NCBI GenBank assembly: GCA_003612335.1
Contig: RAYO01000024.1
Span: forward strand, 1 to 64,000
Origin: a bacterium 1xD42-67
GTDB lineage: Bacteria > Bacillota > Clostridia > Oscillospirales > Oscillospiraceae
Length of the DNA stretch: 64,000 bases
Direction: 5' to 3'
Below the pieces are notes generated by a model. It was not told the DNA's origin and ran no database searches. It saw only the letters and a list, made by a program, of their open reading frames with translations. This document shows positions 16,596 to 23,069 of the stretch, in pieces (position 1 is the stretch's first letter; each line of letters starts with the position of its first letter). The position numbers and the translations under genes are program-made.

Positions 16596-17981
16596 TTGTC
16601 ACAGGCACACAGGAGCGAGGAGGCGCTGGCCAGCGCCCCGATCGGTCCGCTGATGGTCAAGCTGGCCCTGCCCGCAGTGGCGGCCCAGCTGATCAATATG
16701 CTGTACAATATCGTGGACCGGATCTACATCGGCCACATCGAGGAGGTGGGACGAGCCGCCCTCACCGGTCTGGGGGTCACCTTCCCCATCCTCATGCTCA
16801 TCTCCGCCTTCACCGCCTTCGCGGGCATGGGAGGCGCGCCGCTCGCCTCCATCCGCTTGGGGGCGGGGGACCGGGAGGGGGCGGAGCGGATCCTGGGCAA
16901 TTCGGCTGCCCTGCTGCTGATCTTGGCCGCCGTGCTGACGGTGGTGTTCTCGATCTTCAAGGAGCCGCTGCTCATGGCCTTCGGCGCCTCGGAGGAGACC
17001 ATCGGCTATGCCCTGGACTATATCTCCATCTATCTGATGGGCACCGTCTTCGTCCAGCTGGCCCTGGGCCTCAACGCCTATATCACCGCCCAGGGCCAGG
17101 CCCTGGTGGCGATGGCCTCGGTGCTGATCGGGGCGGTGCTGAACATCCTCCTGGACCCGCTGTTCATCTTCGTCCTCCGGAGGGGGGTGCAGGGGGCGGC
17201 CATCGCCACCGTCATCTCCCAGGGGGCGAGCGCCTGCTGGGTGGTGGGCTTCCTGTGCTCCGAGCGGTCCGGCCTGCGGATCCGCGCCCGGAATATGCGT
17301 CTGGAGAGGAAGGTGGTGGGCAGGATCGCCTCTCTGGGGATCGCCCCCTTCATCATGCAGTCCACCGAGAGCCTGGTGACGGTGGTCCTCAACTCCGGGC
17401 TCCAGCACTACGGGGGGGACCTGTATGTGGGCACGGTCACCGTGATGCAGAGCGTGATGCAGATGGTGGTCATGCCCGTCCAGGGGATCACCCAGGGGGT
17501 CCAGCCCATCATGAGCTATAATTTCGGGGCCAGGAACTACGACCGGGTGCGGGAGGTCTTCCGCCTGCTGCTGCGTACCACCCTCACCGTCACGGTCACG
17601 GCCTTCCTGGTGGTCTTCCTCTTCCCCGAGCCCTTGGCCCTCATCTTCAACGACGACCGGGAGCTGGTGGCCCTGGTGGGGAAGGTGATGCCCATCTTTT
17701 TCGCCGGGATCTGGGCCTTTGGAGCGCAGATGGCCTGTCAGGTGGCCTTCATGGCCATGGGCCAGGCCAGGACCAGTCTGTTCCTGGCCCTGCTGCGGAA
17801 GGTCATCCTGCTGGTCCCCCTGGCGATCCTGCTGCCCATGATCGCCCAAGACGTGATGGGCATCTATGTGGCTGAGCCGGTGGCCGATATCCTGGCCTCC
17901 GCCACCACTCTGACCCTGTTCCTGCACCGGCGGAAGACCCTGCTCCCCCAAGGGGGGCCGGGCCGAAAGGAGGATATATGA
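16596..17981 (+). CDS. MATE-family multidrug/Na+ efflux transporter, 461 aa
   Basis: Twelve hydrophobic segments in two homologous halves, with MATE features PLMVKLALPAVAAQLINMLYN at the start (in part: LALPAVAAQLI) and QGITQGVQPIMSYNFGARN in the middle of the second half (in part: GVQPIMSYNFGA). It exports organic cations or drugs using an ion gradient; substrate unknown. The start is TTG 16596, 8 nt after AGGAGG. Its TGA overlaps the ATG of the next gene (ATGA), so the two are coupled. One of three MATE genes in this window. Confidence 0.92.
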   Translation: MSQAHRSEEALASAPIGPLMVKLALPAVAAQLINMLYNIVDRIYIGHIEEVGRAALTGLGVTFPILMLISAFTAFAGMGGAPLASIRLGAGDREGAERILGNSAALLLILAAVLTVVFSIFKEPLLMAFGASEETIGYALDYISIYLMGTVFVQLALGLNAYITAQGQALVAMASVLIGAVLNILLDPLFIFVLRRGVQGAAIATVISQGASACWVVGFLCSERSGLRIRARNMRLERKVVGRIASLGIAPFIMQSTESLVTVVLNSGLQHYGGDLYVGTVTVMQSVMQMVVMPVQGITQGVQPIMSYNFGARNYDRVREVFRLLLRTTLTVTVTAFLVVFLFPEPLALIFNDDRELVALVGKVMPIFFAGIWAFGAQMACQVAFMAMGQARTSLFLALLRKVILLVPLAILLPMIAQDVMGIYVAEPVADILASATTLTLFLHRRKTLLPQGGPGRKEDI

Positions 17982-18607
17982 AGAAAAAGGATCTGTTCCC
18001 CCTGCTGGCGGCGCTGGTGTGTGCGGCGGGCCTGCTGTGGATGAGGGGCGGGGACCGTCCCGTCCTGCTGGACGATCCGGCCCTCCCCGGAGGAGGGACC
18101 TCCGCCCCCGCGGTGGACATCGGCGACCAGGAGGTCCCCCTGGCGGAGGCTCCCGGAGCGGAGGACCCCCAGCCGGACCAGAGCGGAGCGGAGGACCCCT
18201 TCGGCCAGTTCACCCAGGACCAGCGGGACGCCATGGAGGAGGTGCTGGAGCTGGTGAACCAGGCCCGGGAGGAGGCCGGACTGGCCCCTCTGGAGCTGGA
18301 TCCCGCCCTGTGCGGCGCGGCCCAGGTCCGGGCCAGGGAGTGTGTGGGGACCTTCAGCCACACCCGTCCCGACGGCACCAGCTATAAGACCGCCATCGCC
18401 CAGGCGGAGGTGGAGTCCAGCTACACCGGGGAGAACGTGGCCACCGGCCACTCCAGCGCCAAACAGGTGGTGGCCGCCTGGATGAAGTCTGAGGGCCATC
18501 GGGCCAATATCCTCAACGAGAAGTTCACCAAACTGGGGGTGGGCCTGGAGAAGAACACAGGGAATAGATATCAGGGCTATGCCTGGGCCCAGCTCTTCGT
18601 CAAATAG
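17978..18607 (+). CDS. CAP/SCP-domain extracellular protein (YkwD-like), 209 aa
   Basis: An N-terminal membrane anchor (residues ~6-22) is followed by a Pro/Asp/Glu-rich spacer to ~80 and a CAP domain to the end. CAP hallmarks are VLELVNQAREEAGLAPLELD, then CVGTFSHTRPDGTSY, GENVATG and WMKSEGHRANILN, so both conserved His and Glu residues are present. Coupled to the MATE gene by ATGA. A short AAAAGG/CCTTTT hairpin follows at 18622-18636. The molecular role of bacterial CAP proteins is unsettled. Confidence 0.9.
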   Translation: MKKKDLFPLLAALVCAAGLLWMRGGDRPVLLDDPALPGGGTSAPAVDIGDQEVPLAEAPGAEDPQPDQSGAEDPFGQFTQDQRDAMEEVLELVNQAREEAGLAPLELDPALCGAAQVRARECVGTFSHTRPDGTSYKTAIAQAEVESSYTGENVATGHSSAKQVVAAWMKSEGHRANILNEKFTKLGVGLEKNTGNRYQGYAWAQLFVK

Positions 18608-18683
18608 AAGGGGAGATGGATAAAAGGGCGCCTTTTGGGCAACACTGTCATCAGACCGATCTTGATCGAAAGGGTGATCTTCC

Positions 18684-19112
18684 ATGCAGGTGAAGGATCT
18701 GATGAGCCCCAGCGCGGTGACCGTGGAGCCCGCCGCCTCCGCGGCCCTGGCGGCCCGGCTGATCAGCCGGCACAATGTGGGGGCCCTGCCGGTGTGCGGT
18801 CCGGACCGCCGCCTGCGGGGGATGGTCACGGACCGGGACATCGTCCTGCGGTGCGTGGCCGCCGAGGAGGACCCAGCCCAGACCCCGGTGCGGGACATCA
18901 TGACCCGCTCCTGCGCCGCAGTGGCCCCCGAGGCCGACTGCCGGGAGGCGACCCGCCTCATGGCCCTGCACCAGGTCCGCCGCCTGCCCGTGGTGGACGG
19001 CGGGAAGCTGGTGGGGGTGATCTCCCTGTCCGACCTGGTCCGGAGCGGCCGGTTCGATATGGAGGCCGCCCAGGCCCTGAGCGAGATCTCAGAGAATATC
19101 ATCGTCCGGTGA
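18684..19112 (+). CDS. tandem CBS-domain protein, 142 aa
   Basis: Two CBS motifs make one Bateman module: residues ~6-57 (VKDLMSPSAVTVEP ... GMVTDRDIVLR) and ~70-122 (VRDIMTRSCAAVAP ... GVISLSDLVRSG). Such small stand-alone modules sense adenine nucleotides or SAM and regulate partners in trans. The start has an AAAGGGTGATC site. No fused effector domain is present; the partner cannot be read from the neighbours. Confidence 0.9.
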   Translation: MQVKDLMSPSAVTVEPAASAALAARLISRHNVGALPVCGPDRRLRGMVTDRDIVLRCVAAEEDPAQTPVRDIMTRSCAAVAPEADCREATRLMALHQVRRLPVVDGGKLVGVISLSDLVRSGRFDMEAAQALSEISENIIVR

Positions 19113-19113
19113 G

Positions 19114-19143
19114 GAGAGGGGGCCGCGGCCCCCTCTCATTTTT
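19114..19143 (+). terminator. terminator after the CBS gene
   Basis: GAGAGGGGGCC-GC-GGCCCCCTCTC followed by ATTTTTC, immediately after the CBS stop codon. Confidence 0.85.
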
Positions 19144-19228
19144 CCTCCTTATCCTCCTGCTCATAGTACTCCCGGTTGCGGATGAGGTCTTTCAGGGCGC
19201 AGTAGCAAGCAATCCATATTTGCCCGCC
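19136..19228 (-). pseudogene. possible 3' remnant of a minus-strand gene
   Basis: A minus-strand frame reads IACYCALKDLIRNREYYEQ... and stops at 19136; it is closed upstream by a stop at 19229-19231 and has no start codon. The Lys/Glu-rich tail looks like the natural C-terminus of a protein, so this may be the end of a decayed gene. The TrmO promoter now occupies the space upstream. Confidence 0.25.
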
Positions 19229-19246
19229 TCAATTTTGGCGCTTCGG

Positions 19247-19275
19247 TGGACAAAGACGGATCTTTGGCCTATAAT
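19247..19275 (+). promoter_or_regulatory. trmO promoter
   Basis: TGGACA (19247-19252) and TATAAT (19270-19275), 17 bp spacer, 20 nt before the start codon. Confidence 0.8.
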
Positions 19276-19294
19276 AGAGCCGGAGGGATCTTTT

Positions 19295-19966
19295 ATGGAC
19301 ATTCAGCCCATTGCACATATTTGCAGCGACTTCTCGGAAAAGTTCGGCATCCCCCGGCAGAGCGGCCTGGTGGAGGAACTGTCCGCCACAGTGGTCTTCC
19401 AGCCGGAACACCGCGATCCCAGCGCTTTCCGGGGACTGGAAGGTTTCTCTCACATCTGGCTGATCTGGGAGTTCTCCAAGGCCCGGCGGGAGAAGTGGTC
19501 CCCCACCGTCCGCCCGCCCCGGCTGGGAGGGAACCGGCGGCTGGGGGTGTTCGCCACCCGGTCCCCCTTCCGGCCCAACCCCATCGGCCTGTCCTGCGTG
19601 CGGCTGCTGGAGGTGAGGCAGGACCGGGCGCTGGGGCCCGTCCTGACCGTGGCTGGGGCCGACCTGATGGACGGCACCCCGATCTATGACGTGAAGCCCT
19701 ATCTGCCCTACGCCGACTGCAGGCCCGAGGCCGTGGGGGGCTTCGCCGCCCAGCCCAAGGGCGCGGATCTGAGGGTGGACTGTCCGGCGGACCTCCTGGC
19801 CCTCGTCCCGGAGGAGAAGCGGGCTGCCCTGCTGGCCGTCCTGGCCCAGGACCCCCGGCCCCAGTACCAGGACGACCCGGAACGGATCTACGGTATGGCC
19901 TTCGCCGGTCTGGAGGTGAAGTTCCAGGTGGTGGGGGAGCGGCTGACAGTGACAGAAATTTCGTAG
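19295..19966 (+). CDS. trmO: tRNA (N6-threonylcarbamoyladenosine37-N6) methyltransferase TrmO, 223 aa
   Basis: SAM-dependent enzyme that methylates t6A37 in tRNA-Thr. The TsaA/TrmO beta-barrel signature is clear: HIWLIWEFSKA, then RPPRLGGNRRLGVFATRSPFRPNPIGLS (in part: FATRSPFRPNPIGLS) and DLMDGTPIYDVKPYLPYAD (in part: GTPIYDVKPYLPY). A C-terminal domain follows with DPRPQYQDDPERIYG. The ATG at 19295 has GGAGG 8 nt upstream and follows a near-consensus promoter; a longer frame opening at 18635 overlaps the CBS gene and is not supported. Confidence 0.93.
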   Translation: MDIQPIAHICSDFSEKFGIPRQSGLVEELSATVVFQPEHRDPSAFRGLEGFSHIWLIWEFSKARREKWSPTVRPPRLGGNRRLGVFATRSPFRPNPIGLSCVRLLEVRQDRALGPVLTVAGADLMDGTPIYDVKPYLPYADCRPEAVGGFAAQPKGADLRVDCPADLLALVPEEKRAALLAVLAQDPRPQYQDDPERIYGMAFAGLEVKFQVVGERLTVTEIS

Positions 19967-20025
19967 GGACGGCCGCAGGCTGCCCCTTCCCCCCACTGGA
20001 AACTTAAAAAATGTTCAAAAAACCC

Positions 20026-20056
20026 TTGACCTTCCCCTTTCTGGATGGTGTACCAT
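20026..20056 (+). promoter_or_regulatory. MerR-type promoter A (upstream of the YhfC gene)
   Basis: TTGACC (20026-20031) and TACCAT (20051-20056) are 19 bp apart, the over-long spacing remodelled by MerR regulators. The spacer carries the dyad ACCTTCC-N7-GGATGGT (20029-20049, one mismatch). It closely matches promoter B at 20877-20907. Confidence 0.75.
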
Positions 20057-20079
20057 GTTTCAGAAAGGAGCTGAAGAAC

Positions 20080-20880
20080 ATGGAACATGATCTGATGGTG
20101 GCCCAAGCCACGATGATAGCCATGGCATTGGTCGGGATATTTACAGTGGTCCTTTCTCTGGGACTGGGGATTTTCTTTTGTAAGAGGACTGGGGGGCACT
20201 GGCGGTTTTTCTTCCTGGGCTGCGTGATATTCCCTGTGTTTGCCATGGTGCTGGAGCAGCAGTCGCATAGACTGCTGCTTGGAGGTCCGCTGGGCTCGGC
20301 ACTGCAGAGAGATCTCTGGCTGTATGCCCTGTACGCCGGTCTGATGGCCGGGGTATTTGAGGAGTGCGGGCGGTGGCTGGCCCTCAAATTGACCCTGCGG
20401 TGGAGCCGGGGACCGGAAGATGCCTTGATGTATGGCGCGGGCCACGGTGGAATTGAGGCGGTGCTGCTGGCCGGGATGACCATGCTGAACAACATTATCA
20501 TCTCCCTGGCGCTGAACCGGGGCGGACTGGCAGCTGTGGAGGCTTTCATGGGACCCATCCCGGAGGCAGGTATGGCGGCGATCCAGGGTATGGCCGCTGC
20601 TCCGGCGGGCCTCTACTTTTGGACGGCCTTTGAACGGCTGTCAGCGGTGGGCCTGCACATCGCCCTGTCGGTACTGGTGTATACCGCCGTCCGCAGGCGG
20701 GGGGCGTGGTATTGGTTCCCTGCGGCTATCCTGATCCATGCCCTGGTGGATATGGCGGCCGTCTTGACCAACGCCCTTTTCCCTGTTGCCGTCACAGAGG
20801 GGACGATTGCCCTGCTCACCCTGGGGGTAATATTCCTCGCCCGAAAAATTTATTTGGATGAAAAGCAGAAAACCTATTGA
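20080..20880 (+). CDS. YhfC-family putative glutamic-type intramembrane protease, 266 aa
   Basis: Seven or more hydrophobic segments. Candidate catalytic motifs of the CAAX/YhfC glutamic protease type are visible: FEECGRWLALK (EExxR-like), GHGGIEAVLL (H-x3-E) and HALVDM (H-x3-D). The ATG at 20080 follows AGAAAGGAG; an earlier in-frame ATG (20011) lies upstream of the promoter. Its stop codon lies inside the -35 box of the MerR promoter that follows, so it is packed against the regulator gene and controlled by a twin of that gene's promoter. Proteolysis of the membrane-tethered MerR or its small relatives is a hypothesis. Confidence 0.8.
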   Translation: MEHDLMVAQATMIAMALVGIFTVVLSLGLGIFFCKRTGGHWRFFFLGCVIFPVFAMVLEQQSHRLLLGGPLGSALQRDLWLYALYAGLMAGVFEECGRWLALKLTLRWSRGPEDALMYGAGHGGIEAVLLAGMTMLNNIIISLALNRGGLAAVEAFMGPIPEAGMAAIQGMAAAPAGLYFWTAFERLSAVGLHIALSVLVYTAVRRRGAWYWFPAAILIHALVDMAAVLTNALFPVAVTEGTIALLTLGVIFLARKIYLDEKQKTY

Positions 20881-20907
20881 CTTTCCCCCTTGTGGAAGGT
20901 GTAGAGT
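20877..20907 (+). promoter_or_regulatory. MerR-type promoter B (upstream of the MerR gene)
   Basis: TTGACT (20877-20882) and TAGAGT (20902-20907) with a 19 bp spacer holding ACTTTCC-N7-GGAAGGT (20880-20900). It resembles the CueR/MerR operator class and predicts autoregulation. Confidence 0.8.
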
Positions 20908-20931
20908 GATGGTCAGAAAGGGGGCAGGCCC

Positions 20932-21582
20932 ATGAAGATCAACGAGGTGGAGGCCCAAGTGGGCATCACCAAGAAGAACATCCGCTTTTATGAGGAGCAG
21001 GGACTGCTGTCTCCCCGGCGCAACAGCGAGAACGGCTACCGGGACTACGGCGAGGGAGAGGTGGCCATCCTGCGGCAGATCAAGCTGATGCGCAAGCTGG
21101 GCGTGCCCCTGGAGGAGATCCGCCGGATGCAGGCGGGGGGCACGGTGGCAGACGGGATGCGCCGCCACCTGGTGGCCTTGGAGCGGGAGCGCCGGGATCT
21201 GGAACAGTCCATCCAGCTGTGCCAGTCTCTGAAGGACCGGGAGGTGCGGCTGGATACGCTGGACGCCGCCGTCCTGCTGGAGGAGATGGAGCGGCTGGAG
21301 GAGGGAGGGACCACCTTCCAGGACAAGCAGAAGAACGACACCAGGCCCATCCGGTATGCCGGGGCAGTGGTCATGGCCCTGCTGATGACCGCGCTGATGG
21401 CGGGGATCATCGTCCTGATGGTCTGGGGCTTCACCGCCGCCCCGGAAGACGCCCCGCCCCTGCCCCTGATGGGGGTGCTGATAGCGATCCCCGGCGTCAT
21501 CATCCTGGGGGTGCTGCTGGCCCTGTATCAGCGGATCCGCGAGATCCAGAAGGGAGAGGAAGACGATGCGAGGAACTATTAG
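20932..21582 (+). CDS. membrane-anchored MerR-family regulator, 216 aa
   Basis: Residues 1-70 are a MerR winged helix (KINEVEAQVGITKKNIRFYE, LLSPRR...GYRDYGEGE, LRQIKLMRKLGVPLEEIR). Residues ~75-125 form a coiled-coil dimer helix. Instead of an effector domain, the C-terminus has two membrane helices (~143-165 and ~175-196) and a short tail, QRIREIQKGEEDDARNY. CueR-type metal cysteines are absent. It is thus a DNA-binding protein tied to the membrane. Its own promoter and that of the YhfC gene carry matched MerR dyads. The last codons encode the ribosome site and start of the next gene. Confidence 0.88.
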   Translation: MKINEVEAQVGITKKNIRFYEEQGLLSPRRNSENGYRDYGEGEVAILRQIKLMRKLGVPLEEIRRMQAGGTVADGMRRHLVALERERRDLEQSIQLCQSLKDREVRLDTLDAAVLLEEMERLEEGGTTFQDKQKNDTRPIRYAGAVVMALLMTALMAGIIVLMVWGFTAAPEDAPPLPLMGVLIAIPGVIILGVLLALYQRIREIQKGEEDDARNY

Positions 21583-21727
21583 CCCCGGCGCCCTGGCCGG
21601 GGCGGCCGTGGCCGTCCTTGCCGGCGGCGTGCTGCTCCTGCCCCTGGGGCTGGCCCTGTTCTGGGTCCTGGTCCAGAGGCAGGAGGAACTGAGGAGAGGA
21701 GAGCTGGAAGATGCGAAGAACTACTGA
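21566..21727 (+). CDS. small membrane protein of the tandem tail family, copy 2, 53 aa
   Basis: Starts MRGTISPGALAG inside the last codons of the MerR gene and overlaps it by 17 nt. One long hydrophobic stretch spans residues ~8-36. It ends QRQEELRRGELEDAKNY, the same tail as the MerR protein. The ribosome site (GGAGAGG) is supplied by the codons for the GEE part of the upstream tail. No known domain. It appears to be a truncated, one-helix copy of the two-helix module. Confidence 0.75.
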   Translation: MRGTISPGALAGAAVAVLAGGVLLLPLGLALFWVLVQRQEELRRGELEDAKNY

Positions 21728-21983
21728 CAAAAAAGGCCACGGCCTGTTGGGCAGTGTGATCGTGACAGTGCTGGTGGTGAGCCTCGTCCTGATGGTCCTG
21801 GCCATGGCGATTCAGGGGCTCGGTCCGGTGTTCCCCCTTCTGAGGGAGCTGGGCGTGGTGCCCGGCATCATCCTGTTCTATATCGGAACGATCCTGGCCG
21901 TGGGGATCGGCGTCGTCGTGGCGCTGTATCAGCGGTGGAAAGAGGTCCGGGGAGGGGAAGAGGATGAAGCCAAAAAGTACTGA
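21711..21983 (+). CDS. small membrane protein of the tandem tail family, copy 3, 90 aa
   Basis: Starts MRRTTDKKG within the tail codons of copy 2 (17 nt overlap). Two membrane helices (~residues 12-34 and ~48-72) are followed by the tail QRWKEVRGGEEDEAKKY. The two-helix hairpin plus tail matches the C-terminal half of the MerR protein, so it is like that anchor without the DNA-binding part. Function unknown; it could form mixed oligomers with the regulator. Confidence 0.78.
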   Translation: MRRTTDKKGHGLLGSVIVTVLVVSLVLMVLAMAIQGLGPVFPLLRELGVVPGIILFYIGTILAVGIGVVVALYQRWKEVRGGEEDEAKKY

Positions 21984-22215
21984 CCAGGAGAAGCGCTCGG
22001 CGGTGAGGTCTGTGGTCCTCAGCACGCTGTTCCAGCTGCTGTCCGCCGGAGCGATGCTCTGTCTCCGGGCCATGACGGACACCGGCTGGCTGCGGGGGCT
22101 GCTGCTGATCCTGGCCGCCGGCGGCCTGATCACCATCCCATTCTCTTTCGCGGTGCTGCGGCAGCGGCTGCGGGAGATCGAAGGAGGGGAACTGGATGAG
22201 GCGCGGAAGTATTGA
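21964..22215 (+). CDS. small membrane protein of the tandem tail family, copy 4, 83 aa
   Basis: Starts MKPKSTDQEKR inside the tail codons of copy 3 (20 nt overlap), with the site GGGGAGGGG supplied by the GG-GE codons. Two membrane helices (~residues 15-36 and ~43-64) and the tail RQRLREIEGGELDEARKY. The N-terminal segment (STDQEKRSAV) resembles that of copy 5 (SIEEKRGAV), which supports tandem duplication. Function unknown. Confidence 0.78.
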   Translation: MKPKSTDQEKRSAVRSVVLSTLFQLLSAGAMLCLRAMTDTGWLRGLLLILAAGGLITIPFSFAVLRQRLREIEGGELDEARKY

Positions 22216-22774
22216 GGAGAAGCGGGGGGCGGTGCTGGGGGTCGTCCTGTTCGTCCTGTTCCAGCTGGCCTGTGTCATCGGCTTCGGGGCCCTGTGCCTG
22301 ATCCCCGGCCTGCCCCGGTGGCTGGCCATCCTGTTCGCGGCCTTCGCGGTATCCTGCGCCGCCCTGATGGCCCCCGCCCTGTGGGCGCTGAAAAAACGCT
22401 TCCAGGAGATCGACGCTCTGGAGGATAACGACAGTCTTACATCAAATAAGGAGGAAAACATTATGATCTTGGTAAATATCGATCACATCCCCGGGAAGGA
22501 ATTCGAGGTGCTGGGCATGGCCAAGGGCGCCGTGGTCCAGTCCAAGAACTTCGGCAAGGATTTCATGGCCGGCATGAAGACCCTGGTGGGCGGTGAGATC
22601 ACCAGCTACACCGAGATGCTCAACGAGGCCCGGCAGATCGCGGTCAAGCGCATGGTGGACGAGGCCGAGGGCCTCGGGGCCGACGCTGTGGTCAATGTCC
22701 GCTACGGCTCCTCCGCCGTGATGCAGGGGGCCGCTGAGGTGATCGCCTACGGCACCGCCGTGCGGTTCAAATGA
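22196..22774 (+). CDS. two-helix tail-family module fused in frame to a YbjQ (DUF74) domain, 192 aa
   Basis: Residues 1-~80 are copy 5 of the small membrane module (start MRRGSIEEKRGAV, two helices, KKRFQEIDALEDND). Without a stop the frame continues into a complete YbjQ/UPF0145 domain of ~103 residues (MILVNIDHIPGKEFEVLG ... ADAVVNVRYGSSAVMQG ... GTAVRF). The YbjQ part has its own AAGGAGG and ATG at 22463, so both a fusion and a free YbjQ protein are possible. YbjQ proteins are pentameric with unclear metal- or ligand-binding roles. Last gene of the MerR chain; overlaps copy 4 by 20 nt. Confidence 0.82.
   Translation: MRRGSIEEKRGAVLGVVLFVLFQLACVIGFGALCLIPGLPRWLAILFAAFAVSCAALMAPALWALKKRFQEIDALEDNDSLTSNKEENIMILVNIDHIPGKEFEVLGMAKGAVVQSKNFGKDFMAGMKTLVGGEITSYTEMLNEARQIAVKRMVDEAEGLGADAVVNVRYGSSAVMQGAAEVIAYGTAVRFK
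22463..22774 (+). CDS. internal start for free YbjQ-family protein, 103 aa
   Basis: The ATG at 22463 begins MILVNIDHIPG, the usual N-terminus of YbjQ/DUF74 proteins, and is preceded by AAGGAGGAAAACATT, the best ribosome site of the locus. It is in frame with the upstream membrane module, so this would be a second product of the same frame. Which form is made cannot be decided from sequence. Confidence 0.6.
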   Translation: MILVNIDHIPGKEFEVLGMAKGAVVQSKNFGKDFMAGMKTLVGGEITSYTEMLNEARQIAVKRMVDEAEGLGADAVVNVRYGSSAVMQGAAEVIAYGTAVRFK

Positions 22775-22780
22775 GGAGAG

Positions 22781-22802
22781 GGGCCCGCCGGGAGGCGGGC
22801 CC
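22781..22802 (+). terminator. hairpin after the YbjQ gene
   Basis: GGGCCCGCC-GGGA-GGCGGGCCC followed by CCTTCTG; the T-tract is poor, so termination may be weak. Confidence 0.5.
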
Positions 22803-22823
22803 CCTTCTGTCCAAGATCGGTAC

Positions 22824-22853
22824 TTGACAAATCCCGCTCAGGGGGCTTAGAAT
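22824..22853 (+). promoter_or_regulatory. thiT promoter
   Basis: TTGACA (22824-22829) and TAGAAT (22848-22853), 18 bp spacer, about 20 nt before the riboswitch. Confidence 0.7.
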
Positions 22854-22876
22854 AGGAAAGGACCGTGATATGACCG

Positions 22877-22978
22877 AACACAGGGGTGCTGGGACCAAAG
22901 TTCCCGGCTGAGATGCGAGAGGGCCTGGCCTCTCCGATCCCTCAGACCTGATCCGGGTAATGCCGGCGTAGGGAGTGT
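22877..22978 (+). ncRNA. TPP riboswitch (THI element)
   Basis: Conserved TPP aptamer blocks in order: ACACAGGGGTGCT, GGCTGAGATG, and CCTCAGACCTGATC-x-GGGTAATGCCGGCGTAGGGAGTG (in parts). All pyrimidine- and pyrophosphate-sensing loops are recognisable. It lies in the leader of a ThiT-type transporter gene. Confidence 0.95.
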
Positions 22979-22997
22979 GGAAAGAGAGGACTGCCGC

Positions 22998-23069
22998 CGT
23001 CGTCTCCTGCTGCCGCACTACACCCGACCGGATGTATTGCGGTATCTTCACTTTCAGGAGGAAACGACG
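22998..23069 (+). promoter_or_regulatory. riboswitch expression platform, predicted SD sequester
   Basis: CGTCGTCTCCTG (22998-23009) can pair with CAGGAG-GAA-ACGACG (23055-23069), a 12 bp helix with a 3 nt bulge that buries the thiT Shine-Dalgarno site right before the TTG start. No T-run terminator is present, so control is predicted to be translational. Confidence 0.55.

Noticed and set aside
16599-17951. 450-codon minus-strand frame over the MATE gene, and similar long antisense frames at 17864-19102, 24794-26248, 31330-32406, 48638-49876 and 58838-60610
   Set aside because: All lie opposite well-supported genes, have repetitive His/Gln/Gly composition and no start signals.
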